A DNA stretch of 64,000 nt, from positions 372,001-436,000 of the forward strand of contig NZ_CP166866.1 in NCBI RefSeq assembly GCF_047495555.1, read 5' to 3'. The DNA comes from Methanobacterium_D sp040373355. GTDB lineage: Archaea; Methanobacteriota; Methanobacteria; Methanobacteriales; Methanobacteriaceae. The stretch's first letter is position 1, and each line of letters starts with the position of its first letter. Below are positions 16,106-23,713 of the stretch, piece by piece. A program made the position numbers and the translations under genes. The notes under the pieces are model-generated. The model saw nothing but the letters and a program-made list of their open reading frames with translations. It made no database searches and had not been told where the DNA came from.

Positions 16106-16975
16106 TTAACCTTTTACTCCTTTAAAGTAACCAATTGCAACAAGAACTGCTATTATTAGCCCACCTAAAACCGCATACGCTGTATTTGAATTACTCTGTG
16201 GAGTAGGAGCAGTAGCATTTGTAACTTCATATGCACTTCCATCCGTTGGTTGGTTAAGATTCTGTAGCGCTTCAACCCCACCAGTTGATGTTGCATTTTT
16301 AATTGCATTTGTAAGTGCAGCTTTATTTGTACTGCCTGAATTACTAGTACCATTGCCGGTTCCTGTACCTGTGCCGTTACCAGTTCCAGTACTGGTTTTT
16401 TCTATTTTTAAAACATTAGAAATTGCAGTTCCTGGGGTTTTGAATGTAGGATCAGGAGATGCGGGGTCAACACTTTTGTATTTCGCAGTAGCAGTTAGAT
16501 CCTTATTTTCAGCTGAAGATAGTACCTTAGCTGTTATGTATAAGTATTTAACTCCATTCAGTTTTGAAGTCTTTTTTAAATTTCCTACATCCCATAATCC
16601 ATTCCCTGGTGAATAATTAGCTTTACTTGTATCTGTAGCATGCGATACATATTCTAAACCCTCAGGTAAAGGTGCAAGGACTGTTATATTAGTTAAATCT
16701 AAGTAGCCATTGTTAGTTATAGTTACAGTGATTATAGCCGTATCTCCTACTTTTGCAGTTGATTTATCAATGGAAACACTTATTAGGGCACTTGCAGTTC
16801 CATTTACAGTATCATTTGTAGTATTTGTAGTAGTATTAGATGTTCCATTTCCAGAACCCCCTCCGGTTCCGCCGCCGCCGGATCCTGTTCCCCCTGCAGC
16901 ATATGCCAATCCTAATGCAGAAAAAGCTACAAATAGGATTATCAATACTGAAATTATTGATCTATTAATTTTCAT
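16106..16975 (-). CDS. Secreted, membrane-anchored DUF11-domain surface protein
   Basis: An N-terminal signal peptide (hydrophobic core ISVLIILFVAFSALGLAYA) is followed by a Gly/Ser/Thr/Asn-rich linker, one DUF11-type beta domain (about 65-190; STAKVGDTAIITVTITNNG and LPEGLEYVSHA) and a second Gly/Thr/Asn linker. The C-terminus carries a transmembrane anchor (AVLGGLIIAVLVAIGYF). I start at 16975, because the ribosome binding site AAAGGAGA lies inside the longer frame beginning at 16996. Neighbours are the ExbB/ExbD-like genes. A CATATCGA motif lies about 200 bp upstream. Confidence 0.8.
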   Translation of the reverse strand: MKINRSIISVLIILFVAFSALGLAYAAGGTGSGGGGTGGGSGNGTSNTTTNTTNDTVNGTASALISVSIDKSTAKVGDTAIITVTITNNGYLDLTNITVLAPLPEGLEYVSHATDTSKANYSPGNGLWDVGNLKKTSKLNGVKYLYITAKVLSSAENKDLTATAKYKSVDPASPDPTFKTPGTAISNVLKIEKTSTGTGNGTGTGTGNGTSNSGSTNKAALTNAIKNATSTGGVEALQNLNQPTDGSAYEVTNATAPTPQSNSNTAYAVLGGLIIAVLVAIGYFKGVKG

Positions 16976-17175
16976 CTTCTTATCTCCTTTTACCATCTTT
17001 TTTGCTATTGTAATCGTTATTTAACGTCCATATTATTAAAAAAAGATCTAAATAATCTTAATTAATTTAAAAATGCATAATAATCAAAATCAAAAGTTAA
17101 TAGTGACTTTAATTATAATATTATGTATTTTTAGCTGTATAAATTGATTTTAATTATAACTATTGTATATATATA

Positions 17176-17184
17176 CATATCGAT
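17176..17184. promoter_or_regulatory. CATATCGAT motif between surface protein and metal ABC transporter genes
   Basis: CATATCGAT lies directly after an alternating TGTATATATATA run in the 309-bp divergent region 16976-17284. The same motif-plus-TATA arrangement occurs upstream of the other surface protein gene (26275) and of molbindin (23325). The remaining sequence of this divergent region is AT-rich, with no gene seen. Confidence 0.65.
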
Positions 17185-17284
17185 AATTCAATAATGATAT
17201 TTAAGCTGAATTTAAATATTATTTTAAACAACTATGTTAAATCACAATGTGTTTATAAATTCTTATCGTAAAAGGAGGTTAACT

Positions 17285-18355
17285 ATGGCAAATCAAAAAA
17301 TCATTGTTGTATCAGTTATTGCAGTTATTGCAATCATTGGAGTAATCGGAGCATATATGGATTATCAGGGGCCAGGCTCAGTTTCAAGAAATCAAGTTAC
17401 AGATATGCTCGGAAGACATGTAGATATGCCTGCTCAGGTAAATAAAGTATATTCTCTCAGTTCTTCAACCACAGTACTGCTTTACATGCTCGCGCCAGAT
17501 AAGATGGTGGGATGGGATGAACAAAAATCAGAAGCAGAGAAAAAATATATGCCTGAAAAATATCAAAACATTCCAGTCTATGGTGGAGGGAAAAAAGATG
17601 CCAATTACGAATCTATTATGTCATCAAATCCAGACATTATCCTTATCGGACATGGAGGCACAGTAGAAGACGTTAATGAAATACAGCAGAAATTTGGTAA
17701 AATAACTGCCTTAGATGTTGAAGGAGATAACAATTTAACCAGCATAGTTCCTGCAATTTCATTCCTTGGAAAAGTCCTCGGAGACCATGAAAAAGCAAAT
17801 AATTTAACCAATTTTTACAATAAAGTTTCAAAACAGGTCCCTAATATTGTAGCAACTATTCCTGAAGACCAGAAAAAGAAAGTATACTACGCAAAAGACC
17901 CTAATGGCCTAAAGACTTATGCTCCAGGTGCTCAACACGTAAGCCTTATATCTCTATGTGGTGGGAAAAATGTAGTAGAAGCTCCTGTAACTAAAGGTGG
18001 AATGGGTGTTTCAATGGAATTAATTCTACAATGGAATCCAGATGTAATCATTACAAGTGACTCTCAATTTTACAATAGTGTTTATTCAAACCCACAGTGG
18101 CAGACAATAAATGCAGTGAAAAATAAAGAAGTTTATCTGGCACCACAATCCCCATACAATTGGTTTGAAGGTCCACCAGGTGCTAATACAATATTAGGAA
18201 TACCATGGACTGCAAAGGTACTTTATCCCGATAAATTTAAAGATTTAGACCTGAAAGGTATTACAAAAGAGTTTTATTCAAACTACTACCACTACAATTT
18301 AACAGATGCACAGGTAAATGACATATTAAGCTCTTCAGGGCTGAAAGAATACTAA
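17285..18355 (+). CDS. ABC transporter substrate-binding lipoprotein-like protein, FecB/BtuF/MolA type
   Basis: A periplasmic-binding-protein-2 fold protein with an N-terminal hydrophobic anchor (IIVVSVIAVIAIIGVIGAYM). Motifs DMLGRHVDMPAQVNKVYSL and NPDIILIGHGG are typical of cluster A-II binding proteins, which carry iron chelates, cobalamin or, as in Haemophilus MolA, molybdate/tungstate. The start at 17285 follows AAAGGAGG; a longer frame from 17234 would contain this site. It forms an operon with the permease and ATPase downstream. The island context and CATATCGA motif favour a molybdenum/tungsten substrate, but iron or cobalt complexes are not excluded. Confidence 0.8.
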   Translation: MANQKIIVVSVIAVIAIIGVIGAYMDYQGPGSVSRNQVTDMLGRHVDMPAQVNKVYSLSSSTTVLLYMLAPDKMVGWDEQKSEAEKKYMPEKYQNIPVYGGGKKDANYESIMSSNPDIILIGHGGTVEDVNEIQQKFGKITALDVEGDNNLTSIVPAISFLGKVLGDHEKANNLTNFYNKVSKQVPNIVATIPEDQKKKVYYAKDPNGLKTYAPGAQHVSLISLCGGKNVVEAPVTKGGMGVSMELILQWNPDVIITSDSQFYNSVYSNPQWQTINAVKNKEVYLAPQSPYNWFEGPPGANTILGIPWTAKVLYPDKFKDLDLKGITKEFYSNYYHYNLTDAQVNDILSSSGLKEY

Positions 18356-18367
18356 AAGGTGAATAAT

Positions 18368-19405
18368 TTGTTTAGGTGGAAAATCAGAGATAAAGTTACA
18401 TCCCATGAAATATCAGTGACTGTATTAATGATAATTCCACTGATTCTTCTATTTTTTATCTCATTTCTTATAGGAATGTATCCAGTATCTCCAAATGAAG
18501 TAATAATGGCCTTAATTTCAAAGATTTTTTTCATTAATTCCAATTTACCTGCTGCAGTAAATACAATAATTTTTGATATACGATTACCGCGCATACTTGC
18601 AGCAATGATGATTGGAGCTTCACTATCCATTGCAGGAGCAGCTTTTCAGGGATTATTTCAAAACCCGCTGGTTTCACCCGATAAACTTGGAGTTTCAGCA
18701 GGTGCCGGTTTTGGAGCAGCTTTAGCAATTCTATTTTCAGCAAGCGTGTTTATGATACAGGCTTCTGCATTTTTCTGGGGTTTAGCAGCAGTTGGATTAA
18801 CATACTTTTTGGGAAGAGCTTTTAAAGGTACTTCCATGCTTACTCTGGTTTTATGCGGTATTGCAATTGCAGCGCTTTTTTCTGCACTCCTATCTCTTAT
18901 AAAATACGTCGCCGATCCATACGGACAGTTGCAGACAATTGTTTTCTGGCTTATGGGGAGCTTAGCAGCAGTAAATAATCAAGACATAATCATAATGGGA
19001 ATTCCAATATTTATAGGAACAATAATTCTTCTAATGATACGCTGGAGACTAAATGTTCTTTCTATGGGTGAAGAAGAAGCTCAAACACTTGGAATAAATA
19101 TAAAACAATTACAAACAATTATAATTGTTTGCTGTACCGTCGTAACTGCTTCAGCAGTAAGTATATGCGGAATTATCGGATGGATAGGACTTGTAATACC
19201 CCATGTTGCCAGAATGATCGTTGGTCCAGATCATAAAGTTCTCCTACCTGCAAGTATTATTTTAGGGGCTTTCTTCCTTCTTTTAATTGATAATGTGGCC
19301 CGGACTATTACAACCACTGAAATTCCACTTGGAATCTTAACAGCAATTATTGGCGCTCCTTTCTTTTTGTATCTCCTTATGAAGAGTAAGGAGGTATGGA
19401 CATGA
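18368..19405 (+). CDS. FecCD/BtuC-type ABC transporter permease
   Basis: About 345 residues with roughly ten transmembrane helices. Family segments DIRLPRILAAMMIGASLSIAGAAFQ, GAGFGAALA and GIIGWIGLVIPHVARMIVG (the coupling helix) are clear. TTG at 18368 is preferred because AAAGGTG lies 6 nt before it; GTG at 18359 is possible but has no such site. It sits 12 bp after the binding protein gene and overlaps the ATPase gene start. Confidence 0.88.
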   Translation: MFRWKIRDKVTSHEISVTVLMIIPLILLFFISFLIGMYPVSPNEVIMALISKIFFINSNLPAAVNTIIFDIRLPRILAAMMIGASLSIAGAAFQGLFQNPLVSPDKLGVSAGAGFGAALAILFSASVFMIQASAFFWGLAAVGLTYFLGRAFKGTSMLTLVLCGIAIAALFSALLSLIKYVADPYGQLQTIVFWLMGSLAAVNNQDIIIMGIPIFIGTIILLMIRWRLNVLSMGEEEAQTLGINIKQLQTIIIVCCTVVTASAVSICGIIGWIGLVIPHVARMIVGPDHKVLLPASIILGAFFLLLIDNVARTITTTEIPLGILTAIIGAPFFLYLLMKSKEVWT

Positions 19406-20178
19406 GCCATTTAATGCAAATGATAGATGGAACCTTTTCGTACAATAATGGGGACAATATCTTTGAAGATATTAACTTTGAAGTTGAAAAAGGGGATGTT
19501 TTCTGCATTTTAGGAGCTAACGGTACTGGAAAGACCACGTTAATTAAATGTTTAAACGGTTTAATAAAATTAAATTCCGGTGAAGTACTTTTAGAAGGCA
19601 AAGATATCTATTCGCTTAACCATTCGGATAGATCTAAAAATATAGGTTACATTCCTCAAATGCATAATTCAACATTTCCATTTACCATTTTAGATGTTGT
19701 ATTAATGGGTAGGGCCCCACATCTAGATATATTTTCTTCACCTTCTAAAAAAGATTTTAAAATAGCTGAAGATGCTTTAAAATCCCTCAACATTTATCAT
19801 ATGAAAGATAAGCCCTACACTGAAATCAGCGGTGGAGAGCAGCAGCTTGTTTTTATTGCAAGAGTTTTAACTCAAAAACCCAGTGTTTTACTTTTAGACG
19901 AGCCGACTTCTCACCTTGATTTTGGAAATCAGATAAGAACACTTAATATCATAGAAAAATTATCTAAAAATGGTCTTTCTGTTGTAATGTCATCTCATTT
20001 TCCAGATCATGCATTTATTTCCGCGACCAAAGTTGCTATAATGAAAGGAACTGAGTTTATAGATATTGGTCCTCCAGAAGAAGTTATAACCGAAGAGAAC
20101 ATGGAAAAAGCCTATGGAATTAAAGTAAAAATCGTTGATATGGAACACAGAACTGCGTGCATTCCTTTAAAAATTTAG
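19402..20178 (+). CDS. ABC transporter ATPase, FecE/BtuD type
   Basis: A 258-residue ATPase with Walker A GANGTGKTT (about 38-46), signature SGGEQQ, Walker B VLLLDEP and the D-loop SHLDFG. It drives import by the FecCD-type permease encoded just upstream, which it overlaps by 4 bases. The ATG at 19402 lies 7 nt after AAGGAGG; the ATG at 19396 is too close to that site. Its end is convergent with the tungstate ABC operon, with 1 bp between the stop codons. Confidence 0.88.
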   Translation: MSHLMQMIDGTFSYNNGDNIFEDINFEVEKGDVFCILGANGTGKTTLIKCLNGLIKLNSGEVLLEGKDIYSLNHSDRSKNIGYIPQMHNSTFPFTILDVVLMGRAPHLDIFSSPSKKDFKIAEDALKSLNIYHMKDKPYTEISGGEQQLVFIARVLTQKPSVLLLDEPTSHLDFGNQIRTLNIIEKLSKNGLSVVMSSHFPDHAFISATKVAIMKGTEFIDIGPPEEVITEENMEKAYGIKVKIVDMEHRTACIPLKI

Positions 20179-20179
20179 A

Positions 20180-21244
20180 TCAAAATACATGAACTGCAGA
20201 TACTTTAAAATATATCCAAATTTGAGACCCAACAGAAATATTAAGTTCTTCAAGAGATTCTCTTGTTATAAAAACAGTGAATACTTCTCCAGCATCTACT
20301 AATAGTTTTATGAGATATCCCGTATCATTAATTTCTTTAACTGTCCCACTAATCGTATTTCTTGCGCTGGTTTGAATTTTTTCTTTTGATACTGTAATCT
20401 CATCAGGCCTAACGCTGAAATTTATTGTACCTTCTTTTTCTGTTAATGTGTAAATCCTAATTGAGCCAGTATTTATGCTTATTAACCCATCATGATCAGC
20501 TTCTACTTTACCAGTCATTAAATTAGGAATACCGATGAAGTCAGCTACGAATTTATCCTTTGGTTTTGCAAATATTTCTTCAGGAGTACCCTTTTGTGAA
20601 ATTTGACCATTATTCAGTATCACCATTTCATCAGCAAGTTTTTGGCCCTGAGAAAGATCATGTGTGGTCATTATAATGGTTGTTTCTGATTCTTTATTGA
20701 TCTTTGCAATTAAGTCTTCCATTTTAGTGGTGGATATAGGATCAAGATTTGCAGTTGGTTCATCTAAAAGAAGGAGTTTAGGATCTGTAATCATTGCACG
20801 TGCAAGTGCAAGTCTTTGAGTTTCTCCTCCAGATAATTTAAGTGCATTTCGATTATCATAACTTTGAAGATTAACCATTTTAAGCATTTCTCTAACTCTT
20901 TCTTTCAAGTTTTTATTTTCGCCCCTTATTTTTAAACCATAAGCAATATTGTCATATACACTGGCCTTAAAAGCAAGTGGCTTTTGGAAGACCATTCCCA
21001 TTTGCCTTCTTATCTCTAAACGTCTTTTTGAAGATTCGTTTGCATCAATTCCTTCAAAATAAACTTTACCTGAAGAAGGTTTTTCAAGTAAATCAATCAA
21101 TCTAAGTAGAACTGTTTTACCAGACCCAGTAGGTCCTACAAGCGCTGTACTGGTGCCCCTTTTTATTTTTAAATTTATATCTTTAAGTATCTGGAGTTTT
21201 TCATAATTTTTGTAAACGTTTTCCAGTTCTACTATATCCATCAT
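20180..21244 (-). CDS. tupC: Tungstate/molybdate ABC transporter ATPase (TupC/WtpC type)
   Basis: A 354-residue ATPase with Walker A GPTGSGKTV (about 37-45), signature LSGGETQRLALARA and Walker B LLLLDEP. A C-terminal extension of about 120 residues (from about 235) contains a TOBE-like oxyanion-binding segment (RNTISGTVKEINDTGYLIKLLVDAG), as in ModC/WtpC, which can sense the anion and inhibit transport. It follows the permease gene by 6 bp. Two ATGs are adjacent; the second (21241) has better spacing from GGTGA. Confidence 0.85.
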   Translation of the reverse strand: MMDIVELENVYKNYEKLQILKDINLKIKRGTSTALVGPTGSGKTVLLRLIDLLEKPSSGKVYFEGIDANESSKRRLEIRRQMGMVFQKPLAFKASVYDNIAYGLKIRGENKNLKERVREMLKMVNLQSYDNRNALKLSGGETQRLALARAMITDPKLLLLDEPTANLDPISTTKMEDLIAKINKESETTIIMTTHDLSQGQKLADEMVILNNGQISQKGTPEEIFAKPKDKFVADFIGIPNLMTGKVEADHDGLISINTGSIRIYTLTEKEGTINFSVRPDEITVSKEKIQTSARNTISGTVKEINDTGYLIKLLVDAGEVFTVFITRESLEELNISVGSQIWIYFKVSAVHVF

Positions 21245-21250
21245 TTCACC

Positions 21251-21940
21251 TTAGTCTCTACCTTGTATAAAGTTTAATAAGAAATTAATTCCAAGTGCAA
21301 TAGCAAGCAGTATGATTCCCAATGCAATAGAAAGCTCTATATTACCTTTAGATGATTCAAGAGATATTGTTGTAGTAAAAACTCTTGTAAATCCTCTTAT
21401 ATTTCCCCCTATAAGTATAGCTACTCCTACTTCTGAGATAGCTCTTCCAAAACCAAGTATAACCGCACCCATTATAGCATAACGCGCTTCTTTTATAATA
21501 GTTTGTATTGTCTGAGAAGCACTTGCTCCCAGAGATATTGCTAATTCCTTTATCTGGCTGCTAACACCAATAAGAGCCGTAAGGGTAAATCCAACCAGAA
21601 TCGGCATTATAAGTAATGTCTGCCCTATTATCATACCTGTTGGAGTAAATAAAAGGTTTAAAAATCCCAAAGGACCTTGCTGAGATATTAAAAGAAAAAG
21701 AAAAAGACCCACTATAACCGTAGGGACACTATAAAGAGTTTGAATTATATTAATTAGCGTACGTTTTCCTCTAAATTCATAATAATAAATCATTCCACCT
21801 AATGGAATTGCAATTAAAGAAGCTATTATAGTTGCGGATATAGAAATATAAAGGCTTCTTATAGTTATTTCAATCACTTCGGGGTTAAGTGTGACTATTA
21901 AATAAATTGCTTGTTCTATTGCCCCAATAATCTCGTTCAC
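21251..21940 (-). CDS. tupB: Tungstate ABC transporter permease
   Basis: A 229-residue inner-membrane permease with about five helices and the coupling motif EARYAIMGAVILGFGRAISEVGVAILIGGN, typical of the TupB/ModB group. GTG start after GGTGATTA. It forms a unit with the ATPase; the binding-protein gene lies upstream across a 115-bp gap that contains a CATATCGA motif and an inverted repeat GGAAA-TATAAG-TTTCC (about 21970-21985), so the permease-ATPase pair may have its own promoter. Confidence 0.88.
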   Translation of the reverse strand: MNEIIGAIEQAIYLIVTLNPEVIEITIRSLYISISATIIASLIAIPLGGMIYYYEFRGKRTLINIIQTLYSVPTVIVGLFLFLLISQQGPLGFLNLLFTPTGMIIGQTLLIMPILVGFTLTALIGVSSQIKELAISLGASASQTIQTIIKEARYAIMGAVILGFGRAISEVGVAILIGGNIRGFTRVFTTTISLESSKGNIELSIALGIILLAIALGINFLLNFIQGRD

Positions 21941-22001
21941 TTAATCACCAAAAATAGAAATTCTTTAATGGAAATATAAGTTTCCAATTTAAATAAGTTT
22001 G

Positions 22002-22009
22002 CATATCGA
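22002..22009 (-). promoter_or_regulatory. CATATCGA motif upstream of tupBC
   Basis: CATATCGA lies in the gap between tupA and tupB, about 60 bp upstream of the tupB start, and is the same core found at four other loci of this island. A TATA-like TTATTTAAA follows in the transcribed direction. Confidence 0.6.
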
Positions 22010-22055
22010 AATACAATTAGTTTCTTAAAAATTAAAAAATAAGTATAATCCCTGA

Positions 22056-22976
22056 TTATGCAGGGACTGGAGCACTTAATATAGGCATAATAAGTGCAGG
22101 TACGGGATTAGTTGGTACTGGTGTAAATAGTGGTTGCCCAAACTTATCCTTACCAAAGTTAGCAATTATTTGCTGCCCTTCTGGAGAAACCAGGAAGTTA
22201 ACAAAATTATTTGCTCCATCTACATTTGTTTTTGGATGTTTTTGTGGGTTAACTGGTATTGCAGTGTAAACATTCAAAAGGTCTTTACCCGCAGTTACAA
22301 GAGGTACCAGTTTTATTTTACCTTCTTTGGTAAATGTCAGGAATGTTCCTGAATCACTTATAGTATAAGCGTTTTTCTCATTGGCGATTATTAATGTATC
22401 TCCCATTCCTTTACCACTTTCTACATACCATGATCCTTTAGTTTTGTTAATGTCTATTCCACTGGAGTTCCAGACTTTCTTTTCTCGGGCATGTGTACCT
22501 GAATCATCTCCACGTGATACAAATTTAACCTGATCAGGGTTTGCTTGTCCCATTTCAGCTATTTTCTTAAATGCTTCAGTAGCGTTTAATCCTTTAATGC
22601 CTGCTGGGTCATCGGCAGGTCCAACAATCCAGAAGTAATTATAAGCAAATTCAGTACGGTTAGTACCGAAACCATCATTAACAAATTTAGTTTCTCTAGT
22701 TTTGTCATGCACAAGCATGAGGTCTACATCTCCCCTTTCACCATACTGTATAGCTATACCTGTTCCTCCAGATACAACCTGTACATCTACGCCAGAGTAT
22801 TTTTTCTCATATGCTGCTTCTAGTTCTTTTAGTAGCCCTGTGTCTTCCAAACTGGTTGTTGTTGAGATTCTAAGTTTAGAAGTATCAGGACTATTACTTG
22901 CAGAAAAAGCATAAAGTCCTGCAGCTACAATAACTATTACGATTGCTGCAATAATTGCTATATTCCTTGTATTCAT
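22056..22976 (-). CDS. tupA: Tungstate-binding protein TupA
   Basis: A secreted binding protein of about 306 residues: membrane anchor/signal (IAIIAAIVIVIVAAGLYAFSA), then LRISTTTSLEDTGLL, whose TTTS loop is the oxyanion-binding signature of TupA, and VVSGGTGIAIQYGERGDVDLMLVHD. The start at 22976 follows GGAGG; this site lies inside the longer frame beginning at 22994. The C-terminus has an unusual Pro/Ala/Val-rich tail of about 25 residues. Together with tupB and tupC it makes a high-affinity tungstate importer, fitting the tungsten-type Fwd enzyme encoded upstream. Confidence 0.92.
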   Translation of the reverse strand: MNTRNIAIIAAIVIVIVAAGLYAFSASNSPDTSKLRISTTTSLEDTGLLKELEAAYEKKYSGVDVQVVSGGTGIAIQYGERGDVDLMLVHDKTRETKFVNDGFGTNRTEFAYNYFWIVGPADDPAGIKGLNATEAFKKIAEMGQANPDQVKFVSRGDDSGTHAREKKVWNSSGIDINKTKGSWYVESGKGMGDTLIIANEKNAYTISDSGTFLTFTKEGKIKLVPLVTAGKDLLNVYTAIPVNPQKHPKTNVDGANNFVNFLVSPEGQQIIANFGKDKFGQPLFTPVPTNPVPALIMPILSAPVPA

Positions 22977-23434
22977 GAAATTTCCTCCATTCAATTACAA
23001 TTTTTAATTAGTGAATAACCTATTTAAGCGTGTCGTCTAGAACAAAATAGGAATGTTTTTAACGAGTCGTAATATACTACTTAACGTTAACTAATTCTTC
23101 CGTTAGATCAGTTGCATGAAAAGATGAATTGAAACTCTTGGATAAGGTTTTCAATTCATTAATTTTTTTTAATAATTTATCATTTCCTAATATAGGCAAG
23201 AGTTTAAAATTTTAATAAAAAAATAAAAAAATCGGAGCCATGAGGAGGGACTCAGATAGACTCCGTAGTTTTTGGTAAACAATGAAATTAAATTGGTTTT
23301 GTGGAACCGTATTGCATACTATCACATATCGATCTATATATACTTTTTGTAAATTACAGATAGCATATCGATTTATAATAAAATAGTGATCAATTTTAAT
23401 AAGTACTATAAACAAATATAAATTTGGTGATATT
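22977..23434. other. Intergenic region between tupA and mop with two structured elements
   Basis: On the plus strand an 11-bp hairpin, ATGAATTGAAA (23124-23134) with TTTCAATTCAT (23149-23159), is followed by a T run, like an intrinsic terminator. A second structure at 23233-23265 has an outer CGGAG/CTCCG stem and inner TGAG/CTCA stem around GAGGGA. No gene is transcribed into them from the left, so they may mark a small RNA or be the end of an antisense transcript from tupA's upstream side. A TTAACGTTAA palindrome is at 23081-23090. No coding gene seen. Confidence 0.45.
23325..23372 (+). promoter_or_regulatory. Two CATATCGAT motifs in the mop promoter region
   Basis: CATATCGAT occurs at 23325-23333 and again at 23364-23372, as direct repeats with starts 39 bp apart, about 60-110 bp upstream of the molbindin ATG. 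The first runs into a TATA-like CTATATATACT. Having two copies near a molybdate-binding protein gene supports the motif as a molybdate/tungstate response site. Confidence 0.7.
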
Positions 23435-23644
23435 ATGAAAATAAGTGCAAGAAATGTTCTTAAAGGAAAAATCGAAAACGTGGATAAAGGACCTGTAAGC
23501 TCTACAATAAAAATAAAATTAGAATCTCCTGATACAGTAACAGCAAGTATAACTAAAGAAGCTGTTGAAGAGTTAGGTCTTAAAGAAGGTGAAGAAGTTT
23601 ACGCTATAATTAAAGCCAGTGAAGTAATGGTTGCAAAAAAATAA
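23435..23644 (+). CDS. mop: Molbindin (Mop), molybdate/tungstate-binding protein
   Basis: A 69-residue single TOBE/Mop domain: MKISARNVLKGKIENVDKG, VTASITKEAVEELGL and VYAIIKASEVMVAK match molbindins, which assemble as hexamers and bind several oxyanions for cytoplasmic storage or buffering. ATG follows TTGGTGATATT. It stands alone, with CATATCGAT motifs upstream, and converges with the large surface protein gene. Confidence 0.93.
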   Translation: MKISARNVLKGKIENVDKGPVSSTIKIKLESPDTVTASITKEAVEELGLKEGEEVYAIIKASEVMVAKK

Positions 23645-23713
23645 TCATTATTTTACTTATTTTATTTTTATATTTAATATAATTCAAAAAAAGAAAAATG
23701 AAAAAGAAATTTT

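Noticed and set aside
21970..21985. GGAAA-TATAAG-TTTCC as a second NrpR operator
   Set aside because: The spacing between GGAA and TTCC is 8, not 6, and the genes downstream carry tungstate transport, not nitrogen genes.
23212..23415. Minus-strand 67-codon frame upstream of mop
   Set aside because: It covers the CATATCGAT motifs and TATA region of mop, with no ribosome binding site.
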